A model generated the notes under the pieces. That model did not search any database. It was not told the DNA's origin and saw only the letters and a list, made by a program, of their open reading frames with translations. A program made the position numbers and the translations under genes. DNA of 64,000 bases from Fomes fomentarius (Eukaryota > Basidiomycota > Agaricomycetes > Polyporales > Polyporaceae): the NCBI GenBank assembly GCA_022606135.1, contig JABYQN010000002.1:3224001-3288000 (forward strand), written 5' to 3'. Of the stretch, positions 1 through 10,387 are shown piece by piece (position 1 is the stretch's first letter; each line of letters begins with the position of its first letter).

Positions 1-590
1 TCTTCTGGGTTTGTCGTGATGCGCCCTCTTTCGGCTGGTTCCAGACACTGTTGCAGGAGGTCGAGGCCGCACAAGCTGATCGTAAGTGTTTGCAACGCGC
101 GCGTCTGGGCCGATGGCTGATGTTTACGCTCTACAGCGAATTTCCTCCGCATCAACATCTACCTCACCCAGAAGATATCTGAGGACATGCTCTGGAACAT
201 TGCTGTCAACGATGCGGGCGCCGAGTATGATCCGCTTACCCTCCTTCGCACTCGCACAATGTTCGGCCGTCCCGACTGGAAGTCCATCTACTCGCGCATG
301 AGCACGGCGATCCAGAGCGGCCAATACCTCCCTGGTACCAATGCTCAGCTTAAGACCAAGGTTGGAGTAAGTACACAGCTTTGTCAATCCTGCTGGATGG
401 ACCAATGACGAATAATTCTTTTAGACGTACTTTTGTGGTCCCGGTGTCCTTGCCAAGGCTATCAAGGTGGCCTGCCAGGACGCCAACTGTGCAGCGGTCG
501 ACTTCTCGTTCGCGAAGGTTCGTATCATGGCCAAGGAGCGGGTTCATTTCATTGTACTAACGACCCGTATTTTTGTAGGAGCACTTCTAA
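1..590 (+). CDS. NADPH oxidase (Nox), C-terminal fragment
   Basis: 3' end of a superoxide-generating membrane NADPH oxidase; the heme/transmembrane half lies outside the window. Exons read as 1-81, 137-366, 425-517 and 579-590; phases close. The visible piece is the NADPH-binding reductase domain: CRDAPSFGWF near the start, DPNFLRINIYLTQ across the first junction, then GRPDW and the nucleotide-binding CGPG. The protein ends in AKEHF, an aromatic C-terminus typical of Nox proteins. In fungi NoxA/NoxB support sexual development and hyphal signalling. Which paralogue this is cannot be told from this part alone. Confidence 0.9.
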
Positions 591-917
591 ATGTCCATTG
601 CCTGTTCTCGTGGTTGTTATCGTTCCCGGATTGTTCGCACCTGCTGTATCTCATACGAATGCTGAGAGGAAGAGGATGTCGAGTCTTCCCTGCTGTGTTA
701 TGCTTTAATTTAATCTCTGGACCATGTTGAGAGAGAATCACTGTATTACCATCGTGGGAATGCAAGAACTAGTCGAACCAAACAACGCGTCAACAAACCT
801 GTTATTCAGACGCCCAATACCTTTAGTACACATCTTCCACTTAGGCCCTGTTCAGCTGCACTGAACATTCTGTGCCCTTTCTTCGCTCGTTTATTACACG
901 TCGGCGAAGCAGGAGAT
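591..917. other. Intergenic, Nox 3' UTR and RecQ promoter
   Basis: No coding signal. It holds the 3' untranslated region of the oxidase gene and the upstream region of the RecQ gene. I saw no clear TATA box. Confidence 0.6.
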
Positions 918-3804
918 ATGATGGAGGAGGCACATCAAGTGCTTCGCGACACCTTCGGGTTCGAATCTTTCCGATTAGAACAAGAATCTGTGAGCACGCG
1001 CGTGCTGGCAGTGTACCTTGGACGCGTTCTAACGCAACTACACCTTCGTTCCAGGTAATTCAACGACTGATTGTGGACAATGAGAACGCGCTCGTGCTGT
1101 TTCCGACGGGTGGTGGGTGTTCTGGTCTTGTATCATGTTTCATGGGTTTCAAATGGTCGCGCTGGTGTAGGAGGGAAGAGCTTGACATACCAGATCCCGG
1201 CGTTATGTTTGGAGGTTAGTGTCGTGCCTTCCATGCGTGCATGCTCTTTGTTGACATGTGCCTTCATCAGGGATTGACCCTCGTAATCTCACCACTCATC
1301 GCGCTTATGAAGGACCAAGTCAACGCGCTCGTCGCGAAGAACGTGAAGGCTGCGAGTATAGACAGTACACAGGGTATGGAAAGAACTGCTTGGATCAAGA
1401 AGGAGGTCCTTTCTGGGTCGATGAAGATACTTTACGTTGCACCAGAGAGGTGAGTGTCGAAACCACCAGTGGGACGGTGGTCGAGGCTGAGATCACCTTG
1501 CGACAGACTCAACAACGAGGGCTTCATTGCCCTAATGAAGCAAGTCGCTATATCGCTTCTTGCCGTAGACGAGTCACACTGTATTTCGCAGGTGCGTCCT
1601 TTATGTCCACTTATTATCTCTTCGTATATTGACACTTCGGTCAGTGGGGTGCGAGTTTCCGACCTGAATACCTCAAGATCGCTCGCTTCGCAGAGGAGAT
1701 GGACGTGCAACGCGTCCTATGTCTCACCGCGACCGCGACCCCTTCTGTTGCCAAGGATATTTGCGACAGCTTCTACATCGACCGCACTGCTGGGGTATTC
1801 CGTATTCCGGTGTATAGACACAAGTACGTGTTCCTCTTCCCTCTTAGTGGCAAGTCTCCTGACGTACGTTACGTGTATTAGCCTCGCGTTGAGAGTGGAG
1901 GTGTTCGAGAACATGGACCATAAGATCAAGCGCCTCACTGCGATCCTCAAGGAACGGAGTGGACCAGCCATCGTTTACGTGACCCTGCAGAAGCACGCAG
2001 AAGAAGTTGCACACCAGCTTCGCTCTCAACAATTGGAACCGATGGTATACCACGCTGGGCTGCCGAACGAGGAGCGCGAGCGAGTACAACTTCAGTTCAT
2101 GGAGTCAGACAAAGGTATAGTTGTAGCTACGATTGCCTTTGGGATGGGTATTGACAAGGGTGAGTGGTAGTATACTCCGTGCATGCCCTTTGCTTAGAGG
2201 CTACTTGTCCGTAGCGAACATTCGTCAGGTAAGTCAACCCGTTATGACATGAAGCGCCTGATGGCTCAAGCTTTACAGGTTATCCACTTCCACATGCCGA
2301 AGACCCTCGAAAATTATAGTCAAGAGGTCGGAAGAGCTGGTCGCGATGGCCTGCCGTCGACTTGCTACATGTTCCTCTGTGCCACAGACATACCCGTTCT
2401 TGAGGGATTCGCAAGAGGAGACACTTGCGCCAAGCGCGACATTGAACTCTGGATTAGAGAAGTTGCCATGAAAGAGCCTGCTTCAGACGGCACTCTGGAT
2501 TTCAGCCACTACAAACAAGCTAAAGAGTGCGTTGCGAGTTGCTGAAAGCTCGCATCACTGATCTCACTTCAAGTAGGTACGACATCCGGGTGAGTTGCAG
2601 CTATACTGCTCCTATATGTCTGATTACTCAGATAGTCTAGCAAAATGTGTTGGGCCTCCTCTACGCGCAACTCGAGTTGGACTATGGCTATATAAGGGCG
2701 ATTACTCCGTTCTTCTCTGTCTACGATATCTCAGCCCGCTACGCAAATGGATGGCAGAAGGTTATGGCCGACAAATCTCTTGCTGCAGTGGCCATCAGAA
2801 CCCACTGGATGTCCAAGGGCTCGGGACATACGGTGAATATATCGACCTGTCATTGTATTGATCATCCCTAATTATTCCTACAGATCGACATGGTCCTGAC
2901 AGCGGAGCGTTCTAAGATTGACCGCTCAGACCTAGCCCGTACGGTGAACGGTTGGGAGAATGATGGTAAGTCAATCGCTTGTAACACACACCCACTAATT
3001 ACCACTCTTTCGGACAGGTCTTATCAATAGCAAACCCTCGCAACTCAGGGCGGTGAGTGCAACAGCGCAGATCTCAGTATGGTTCAGCTTGATCGAATAC
3101 GGTGCAGCGATACATGGTCATGAAAGCGATGCCCAAATCGACGGACGAAGTGAAAAATCTTGCGGGCATGATCTACCAGCGAATGGTCGCGCGTGAGGAC
3201 GAGGCCATCGAGAAGATTCGTAGAGTTATCGAGTTCGTGACGAACGACGATTGTGGGTATCCTAGGTGGTTAGTTGGTGTGCAACCCAAACTCACCAACG
3301 TCACTCACAGGCATGGCACAAGCTCTAGCTTCATACTTCGGGGACGAGGATGCTGTACCTGATGGCATGTGCAGCCAGTGCAGCTTCTGCCTGACGGGAA
3401 GTGGCGTGGAATATGCGACTGTCGCTCAGTCCGTTCCCGACCCTCATCGTATCAAGGAGATTCTCGACGCGTGTCCTGAGCGGGACGACCCTCGCCTACT
3501 TGCTCGCATGGCTTTTGGCATCACGTCACCGCGACTGACCTACGGCAAGTGGTCGACAGCACACCCGTCATTTGGTAGCATGACCGACACCGATTTCAAC
3601 GCTCTCGTGGCTCTATTCGATGTCGAGTGCAAGAAGGCCGGGTATGCCAAGGCAGAGACCCCTGTTCCGGTGCCACGTTCATCACAAAAGCGTACTTATA
3701 CACAGACGAAGACTACATCGAGCTACAGCAGCGGCAGTGGAGGGTATGGCCGTGGGGGCTATGGTGGTGGCAGCAGCAAACGAGGCCGTCGAGGGAGATA
3801 TTGA
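918..3804 (+). CDS. RecQ family ATP-dependent DNA helicase
   Basis: A 3'-5' DNA helicase of the RecQ family, about 705 aa from fifteen exons: 918-989, 1055-1112, 1171-1214, 1271-1449, 1507-1591, 1645-1823, 1882-2159, 2215-2228, 2279-2526, 2577-2589, 2641-2832, 2884-2965, 3018-3052, 3108-3252, 3311-3804. All phases close. Visible motifs: Walker A TGGGKS (split by intron 2), DEAD-type DESH with HCISQ, the RecQ aromatic-rich/motif III stretch CLTATATP, motif V/VI FGMGIDKAN and [11 protein letters not shown] cysteine pair CSQCSFC lies C-terminal, and the tail is Gly/Arg rich ([11 protein letters not shown]). Two exons are only 14 and 13 bases. It is shorter than Sgs1/BLM and closer in size to RecQ1/RecQ5-like enzymes. 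Start codon could be 918 or 921. Confidence 0.92.
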
Positions 3805-4200
3805 GGTACTCAGGCTGCGCCACATGTCTTGGGATATCATGTTTCTGCCCCGCACTAGTGTAGCATACGTCTGCATTTTCCGTGTACTGTACTCACGACG
3901 AATATTCTATCATACAATTGCTGTTCTACGTATTGAATGTGAGCGCTTCGTGTGCATACCTTGAGTCTTGAATTGAGGGAGATTTTGGCCACGTGACCAC
4001 GCGCACCCATCGGGCCGTGACGCGGTCTCACAACAACGCCAGTCAACCCGTCCGCGTCGATTGTGGCTGTAAGCGCGACTCGGAACCACGACTTGGATCT
4101 CCTCCTACCACTAGCTCTCCTACGCTGCCATCGCTCTCGTTTTCTGTTTATGCCATATCTTCTCTAGCGCCCGCCGCTGACTGTTGTACAATCATCCACC
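3805..4200. other. Intergenic, TAF5 promoter
   Basis: About 400 bases between co-oriented genes. A palindromic CACGTG E-box sits at 3990-3995, about 205 bases before the TAF5 start codon. Nothing else stands out. Confidence 0.45.
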
Positions 4201-7051
4201 ATGTCTGCTGCTACTCCTGCAGCTTCTACTCCGGATGGAGTCTCACCTTACAATGCCAACCCTCCGGCTGCCGAGGCGACATCCAACAACAATGCTGACC
4301 TCGATCGTATGGTATTGGAATACCTTCGTGCACGAGGGCACAAGGACCCGGAGAAGATCTTGGAGGAAATCGACAAGGCCTCGACACCTCCAGCCGACGA
4401 GGGGAAGCAACCCGAAGCCCCCTCGTTTCACACCATCTCTCACGAAGAGCTAGTCAAGCAACTCGCTATCTTTGCGCAGAAGGCCGCGAACCCGGATGAG
4501 AACGCACTCGAGGACAGCTCGAATGTCCTCCAGGAGCTCTCTACCTTGGGCAACCCCCAAAGTATAAATAACCTACTCTCGAGCATTGGGTCAATTGGTG
4601 CGGAGGAGATACTCTCACTAGATCCAACGGATAAGCATGAAGGGTTCCGAGAGTTGGAGTCTTGGGTGGATGGTTCTTTGGACATGTATAGGGTAGGTTT
4701 GCAGCAATCATACGAGTTGATGTGTAGTGCTCATGTGTGTACATTCACGAAGCCCGAGTTTCGACCCATCCTATACCCTATATTCTGCCACTTCTACTTG
4801 GATTTAGTCCGACAGGGCTTCCGAGAAGCTGGTGTGTATGAACCTCATCCTCGTCTTTGGACTGACCCTGACTGTTTGTACGTATGCGGACCACAGCCCA
4901 GAACTTCTATTCGACGTTCTCCACGTCTCTATCTTATGTGCACCACACCACTCTACACCACTTGTCAACCATCACCCTCCCATACCATGTCCAGACGGAC
5001 GAAGTGGCGCAACGTTTCCGTTCGGAGAAGTACACAGTGCGGATGAGCCGCTCAGGGTTCAACCTCTTGTTAGGATGGTTGACTGAGGGGCATGGGGGTG
5101 AGTCGACTGGGACAGGAGATGGGTTTTCTGGCGACAAAGGCAAACGGGGGCGTGCCGCGATCATGCGTATAGTGAACAATCATCTTCGCTTCGATGGTGA
5201 ATACATCTGTATATTCTCTTGTTCTACATGACTAACTGGTAGCGCAGTTACATCATCCTCTACGACATCTGTATCTCCACGTGCATGGGAGGAATCAACA
5301 GGTTTCCTGTCTGCTGTAGTGCCACAGACAAACGGGAGCACCGTGGATGCCGCTGCGTATAATTCCTCTAAGGGCGAACTAAAACTTGGACCTGCACCCA
5401 TCTCTGAAGAACTCCGCACGGAAACTGAGCGTACAATTCGCGATCAGGCTTTGGTTGATCATGATCCGGGAGCGCAATTCGACATACACTTCGCCCGGCC
5501 TGCCCCACCGACAGGTCTCGTGCCCCCAGCACTAGCAGATCTTCCGCCACATCCGCCTTCCTTCAAGAGTGTGGACGTCAAGCGCGAAGTTGAAAAGGTC
5601 CGTGATGCTCGAAAGCGTATACGACTGGATCCTGCTGCGTTGACATCGACAACGAACTCGAACACGCCACAAGGGGCCGCTGCACGAGCGCGGGCGTTGC
5701 CTAGTATATGCGCATATACTTTCCACGACGTAGGAGAAGGGTAGGCGCTAGGCCGATATCTCCAGTGTTCGTGTCGCTAATGCATGCTTCAGTGTGCCTT
5801 GTTGCGAGTTCTCTCCGGACACGTCTCTCTTGGCAGCCGGGTTCTCCGAGAGTTATATCAGACTCTGGAGTTTGAAAGGGGAGAAGTTGAGAGGATTGCG
5901 GAGCGATTTCCAGTTGAACGCAATACGAGACGGTATGTCTGTCTTCCCCTCCCCGTGCACTACTGTCAAGCTCAGCGGAGTGAATTAGTCTCCTCAATCA
6001 ACAAAATCCGAGAGAAAGGCGCTTCAACAACACGTAAACTCGTCGGCCATAGTGGACCTGTGTACTCAGTTACATTCGATTCCGTTGGCGGTAGTGCAAG
6101 TCCCCCAAAATATCTGCTCTCCGCGTCCGCGGACGCGACTACACGTCTGTGGTCGCTTGATACCATGACCAACGTTGTTTGCTACCGTGGCCATCAGAAT
6201 CCTGTGTGGGACGTAAAGTGGAGTCCCATGGGTATCTACTTCGCGACTGCGTCTCGCGATCGCACTGCTCGACTATGGTCGACAGACAGGACATCAGCGC
6301 TGCGCATTTATGCTGGACACCTGAGCGACGTCAATGTAAGATTGCACACATTTGCCTATACACCTCAGCTCACATATCGGATGTCCTGCAGGCTGTCGGA
6401 TTCCACCCTAACTCGTTGTACCTTGGGACCGCCTCGAGTGACTGCACAGCCAGGCTGTGGGACGTGCAGCGTGGGGCATGTGTCCGTGTCTTTCATAGAC
6501 ACGACGACATCGTATCCACACTAGCCTTCAGCCCAGATGGTCGTTACCTCGCTACGGCTGGTACGTGACGTAGAAGGTCTCATCCATTGTCTAGCTGACG
6601 GTTATCTCCAGGTGAGGATCTTGCTATCCGTCTCTGGGACCTTGGTTCTGGCAGGTGTATCAAGAAGATGACCGGTCACACCGCCTCGGTGTACTCTCTC
6701 GCGTTCAGCGCGGAATCCAGCCTGCTTGTGAGTGGTGCGGCAGACTGGACCGTGCGCTGCTGGGATGTCAAGGCCGCAGGCGGGTTGCCTACGAAGGTGC
6801 GCGAGAATGGGACGATGGTCAACGGCAATGGGAACGCAGAAGACCATCCGCCGGAGAAGGACGAGACGGAGAGCTCCCAGACGTGCGTCCCAATTTCCTC
6901 TCACGTTTCCAGTCTCACGTGCTATGCCTTTGACAGCACGGACTTGATGGCGACATTCCCCACCAAACGGACACCTATCATCAACGTGCAATTCACACCA
7001 CGTAACCTGTGTCTAGTAGCGGGGCCGCACTTATCTCCTGAGACACGATGA
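4201..7051 (+). CDS. TAF5: Transcription initiation factor TFIID subunit TAF5 (WD40)
   Basis: Scaffold subunit of TFIID (and of SAGA in yeast), about 801 aa. Exons 4201-4692, 4753-4831, 4897-5196, 5248-5740, 5793-5932, 5989-6335, 6392-6560, 6612-6882, 6937-7051. N-terminus has a LisH-like segment (DLDRMVLEYLRARGH), then the TAF5 NTD2 region with FRPILYPIFCHFYLDLV and AQNFYSTF, then WD40 repeats with clear Trp-Asp ends (TRLWS, ARLWS, ARLWD, IRLWD, VRCWD). Introns 1 (4693-4752) and 8 (6883-6936) are multiples of three without stop codons, so their retention would keep the frame; I prefer them spliced because the flanks join conserved family sequence (MYRPEFRPILYP; SQTTDLMATFP). Confidence 0.93.
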
Positions 7052-7085
7052 ATACCATCCTACTTTCGCGTTGCACTGTGGTGTA

Positions 7086-7759
7086 CTACGCGTACAAGTC
7101 TTCTAACGAACCCTGTGTGCTGGGCAAGCTCTCGTGCCATTCCTGCACCGCCATGTCGTACCATTCCTCTGCCTTCTCTTGCGTGACCTCCCCTAAACGC
7201 ATATCTGGCCAGTGTGTGTTCATGAACGTCCACAACCATTCCGTGTGCGGCGACTTGAGCTCGTACAGTGCTGCGACGGTGACGCGCCAAGCGCCAATCG
7301 GTTGTCCGTGCTCTTGCAGCCAGCTTCTGCGTGAAAGAATGATACGCCCGAGCTTGTACGCATCCAGTTTTCCTCCCGCGAAATCAAGGGTGGGCGTGTG
7401 GATGCGCGGCCCGCCGTCGTTGTCCTCTTCTCCATCGGTGTCCATTTCTTCGTCCTCTTCGCGGGAGGGATGAAGGTATTCTTCCGCTTCTCTCAAGGTT
7501 TTGGATATCTGTGAGCTCTGAGGGTCCTGTAGGTAGTCGTCAGAGCACCCGCTGCTTTGGCTGCTATCCGGAAGGAACTCTCCGTCCGCGTCGTCCGCCT
7601 TGAAAAAGGTGTAAGAGAAAGCTATGCAATGCGACGATTGTATGCACTTACTTTATGCTGTGCCCTTCTTACCTCTCTTGAAGCATCGCCGTCTGGATCT
7701 TCAGCATCCGAAAGCATGGTGTCCTCCGCGTAGTTGACATTCTTGCATGCGCGCCTCAT
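7086..7759 (-). CDS. Uncharacterised acidic protein
   Basis: Two exons: 7759 (or 7717) down to 7652, and 7598 down to 7086, giving about 206 or 192 aa. I do not recognise the family. The first half is acidic and Ser/Glu/Asp rich (EEDEEMDTDGEED); the second half has a compact pattern (WRVTVAALYELKSPHTEWLW, then EKAEEWYDMAVQEWHESLP) that looks like a folded helical module. Two in-frame ATGs exist; the upstream one at 7759 lies about 45 bases after a TATAAAT on the minus strand near 7799-7805. The gene converges on TAF5, with only about 35 bases between stop codons. Confidence 0.65.
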
Positions 7760-7798
7760 GACGAGTTTGACTGAGACAGGCTACTGCCAGAGAGCCTG

Positions 7799-7805
7799 AT
7801 TTATA
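7799..7805 (-). promoter_or_regulatory. TATA-like element
   Basis: Minus-strand TATAAAT, about 40-45 bases upstream of the first ATG (7759) of the uncharacterised minus-strand gene, a sensible spacing for a fungal TATA box with a short leader. Position and motif only. Confidence 0.35.
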
Positions 7806-8143
7806 TGTCCTGACCAGTCTGACAATGATCCTGCAAGACAATGATCCTGCAAGGTTGTTTGTCAGTGCGGTGGCAATACGAGGCAAGTAAAAGTATCATT
7901 GGCGTGCAAAGGAAACAAGGGCAGGATGAAAGGATTCAAGGGTGGCGGTGGCGGGCTCGATCAACGCGCGAGTGGCTGGGACGCGTCGCGTTACGCGTTA
8001 ATGGCTGTCACGTGTGTCTGAAGCGCCCATGGACATGGCCTGTGTTGAGGTCGCTGGACCAGGCTAACCTCCACCTCCACGCACCTCTTCCTTTCTTCCA
8101 CCACTCTCTCCCTACCACGACCCGCAACATACGACTTGTAGAT

Positions 8144-9324
8144 ATGGTGAGTCTATCAGTATCAGTTGCCCAACCGTATCTCTTCAAGACGTTGACTCCT
8201 GCAGCATGCTGAGGATCAAAACATGGAGGACGTCATGGACGCCCCCATGGACATCGGCACCTTGTCCCAACATCAAGTTCCCCAAGCATTCCATCAAGTC
8301 TCAAATGCACAATTTGAATATCCAAACCAGAACACCTCTTCTAATGGTGAGTTGCGGCCTGCGTTCCATGCGCATTTGCCTACTACATCCACTTGGCCAT
8401 GCCAGTTCTGACCGAGATGGATCGCCTATACGAACAAATGCGAGCAGTTGTGGCCGGAGCCTCTCAGAACCGCGAACCCTTCCGCGATATTGCCGTTAAA
8501 GTGCACATCCGTCGTGCAGACAGGGACTCTTGGGCTTACATGGGCCGCGGCATCGTCTCTCAGGAGATCACTGGCCAGTCGTCTCGCGTCGGTGCGTACG
8601 CCTCGCTCTAACTTCAACGCACGCGTTTCTAACAAGTCTGGTGTATTCAGTTGTGAGGTCTGCCTCATCTCACAAGATACTCACCGTTTTCGGGGAGGTG
8701 CGTCACCATGCGTCGTACTCGCGTGCCTGACTAACATGTGCGTCCATTCAGGGTGCTGCCCTCCAAGCAGAACGGCGCGGCAACTTCGTTGTAATTGGCT
8801 GCGTTGAAGGTGGCAGGGTTGTCTCATGGTCTCTCAACGTGAGCCTTCCTCATTCTGTAATACCGCTGCGGCACTGACACCTACTCTGCCCCTCTTGGCC
8901 CCCATCGGAATCTTGCCAACGACTATTTCTCCGACATGTTATCGTGCATTCGACCACCACCTCCAATGTCACCCAGGCTCTCAATAATTCCGAGACCGTG
9001 CGCCTCCTCGCAAGCATTGAACTGGCCTGCTACGCATGCAAGCAAGCCATGGCTGACCCCGTCTCGCACAGCACCTTCCGCCGCCGTGTTGCACGTTTGA
9101 TTAAAGATGACCGCCGCCGCAGACATAAGCGGCGTAAGGATCAGGATTCCATGGTCGCAGCCTTCGCCCGCACTGGACTCGACGAGGACGTGCCTCAGCA
9201 AGAGACCACCGCAGGCGCTCCGCCCCCCGCGGAACCGGTGCCCATTCCCGCCCCGGTGCCAATGCCTGTCCCCGAGCCCGCGCCGGCACCGGAGGCGTTC
9301 ACGGGCTTCCCACCGCACCAGTAG
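8144..9324 (+). CDS. Uncharacterised protein with proline-rich tail
   Basis: About 270 aa from exons 8144-8146, 8205-8346, 8406-8591, 8651-8697, 8752-8838 and 8977-9324. The first coding exon is only the start codon itself (ATG followed directly by GTGAGT). No family recognised. The middle (about residues 70-200) alternates hydrophobic beta-like strands (AVKVHIRRA, RVVVRSA, KILTVFG, NFVVIGCVEGGRVVSW) followed by a helix with SIELACYACKQA, which could be a PH/WH1-like fold, but this is only a pattern impression. A basic cluster (RRRVARLIKDDRRRRHKRRK) may be a nuclear localisation signal. The C-terminus is Pro/Ala/Glu rich (PVPIPAPVPMPVPEP). Confidence 0.65.
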
Positions 9325-10387
9325 CGTGTCGCGTTCACAGGCTGGAGCTGCTTCGTCGCGATGTTGTGCCACCTTAGAGGATGGGAGGTGCTGGAAGTGC
9401 GCGCGTTATTGCTATGTATCCTATCGTCGTTCTTGTCTTGACTCCCCCGCCCGTTGTGGCACCGCTCACTGTGTTGTTGATGTCATCTCATGCCAATGTC
9501 GTCTGCCCTGTCTCTGTATAACCAACCACATCCTTGTTCTAGTACAATTAGCCTTGCTTACCGTATCATTCGTATCGCTTTCCAATGACCCTGATTGATG
9601 GATACACACATTTCAGTCTCTCCGACGACGCGCCTTATTGTTTCGCATAGCCCAGCCGCTACCCGTCGCACGCGTACATACCTCAACGTCCACACGTCGG
9701 ACGAGTGAGTCGACACGCGCAGACAGACGGAGACGTATCAGGAACACGTCGACGTTGTACTACATGAGTCCGGCAAGCGCACCGGGCCCACAGACTACCC
9801 TATACAGTAATTACTGGTATCCTTGCGTCGGCTGGGTCCGGAGGGAGTGTAGAGTGTGCGTAGGATATAAAACGGTAATGCGAAATGTGAAGTAGGCGGC
9901 GCGCGAGTGGCCAGACCCGACTGATCTGAGAAGGGGAATGTTCCGGCAGGAAAGGCATCAAGGGTCGGACTGGGGCTCCGGTTAAGGAGCCAGGGCCAGA
10001 ATGAAGCCTGCGCGCATGTGAGACACGCAGCGAAGAGGAAGGCGAAGTGAATGAGCAGTCTCTAATTGGAAGGAAAGGGGGGGGGGGGGATGGCGCGTGG
10101 AAGCAGATGACGAGTGCATCGCTTGTAAGACGAGACGAGGGGTAGATTGGTATTGAAGGTAGGGGTAAAGGTTGTTGTGGATCGAACTAAAAGATTGTAC
10201 GCGGACACTACTAAACACGCCAGCTCCGGCCGACAGCGCACGACGGCAGCACACAACACACGCACAACCAGGAAAACGACAACAACCACCGGGGGTACGG
10301 GGACTTGCTGCTGATAGATAGCGGAGACCCTATGGACGATAACACCGAGAGAGGAACAGGGCGGGAGGAATGGGTACGGCATCGAGC
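9325..10387. other. Long convergent intergenic region
   Basis: About 1.06 kb between the 3' ends of two convergent genes. Apart from a run of 13 G at 10077-10089 I see no coding signal, RNA gene or mobile element. Confidence 0.5.
10077..10089 (+). repeat. G13 homopolymer
   Basis: Uninterrupted run of thirteen G residues (C on the minus strand) in the convergent intergenic region. Confidence 0.9.
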
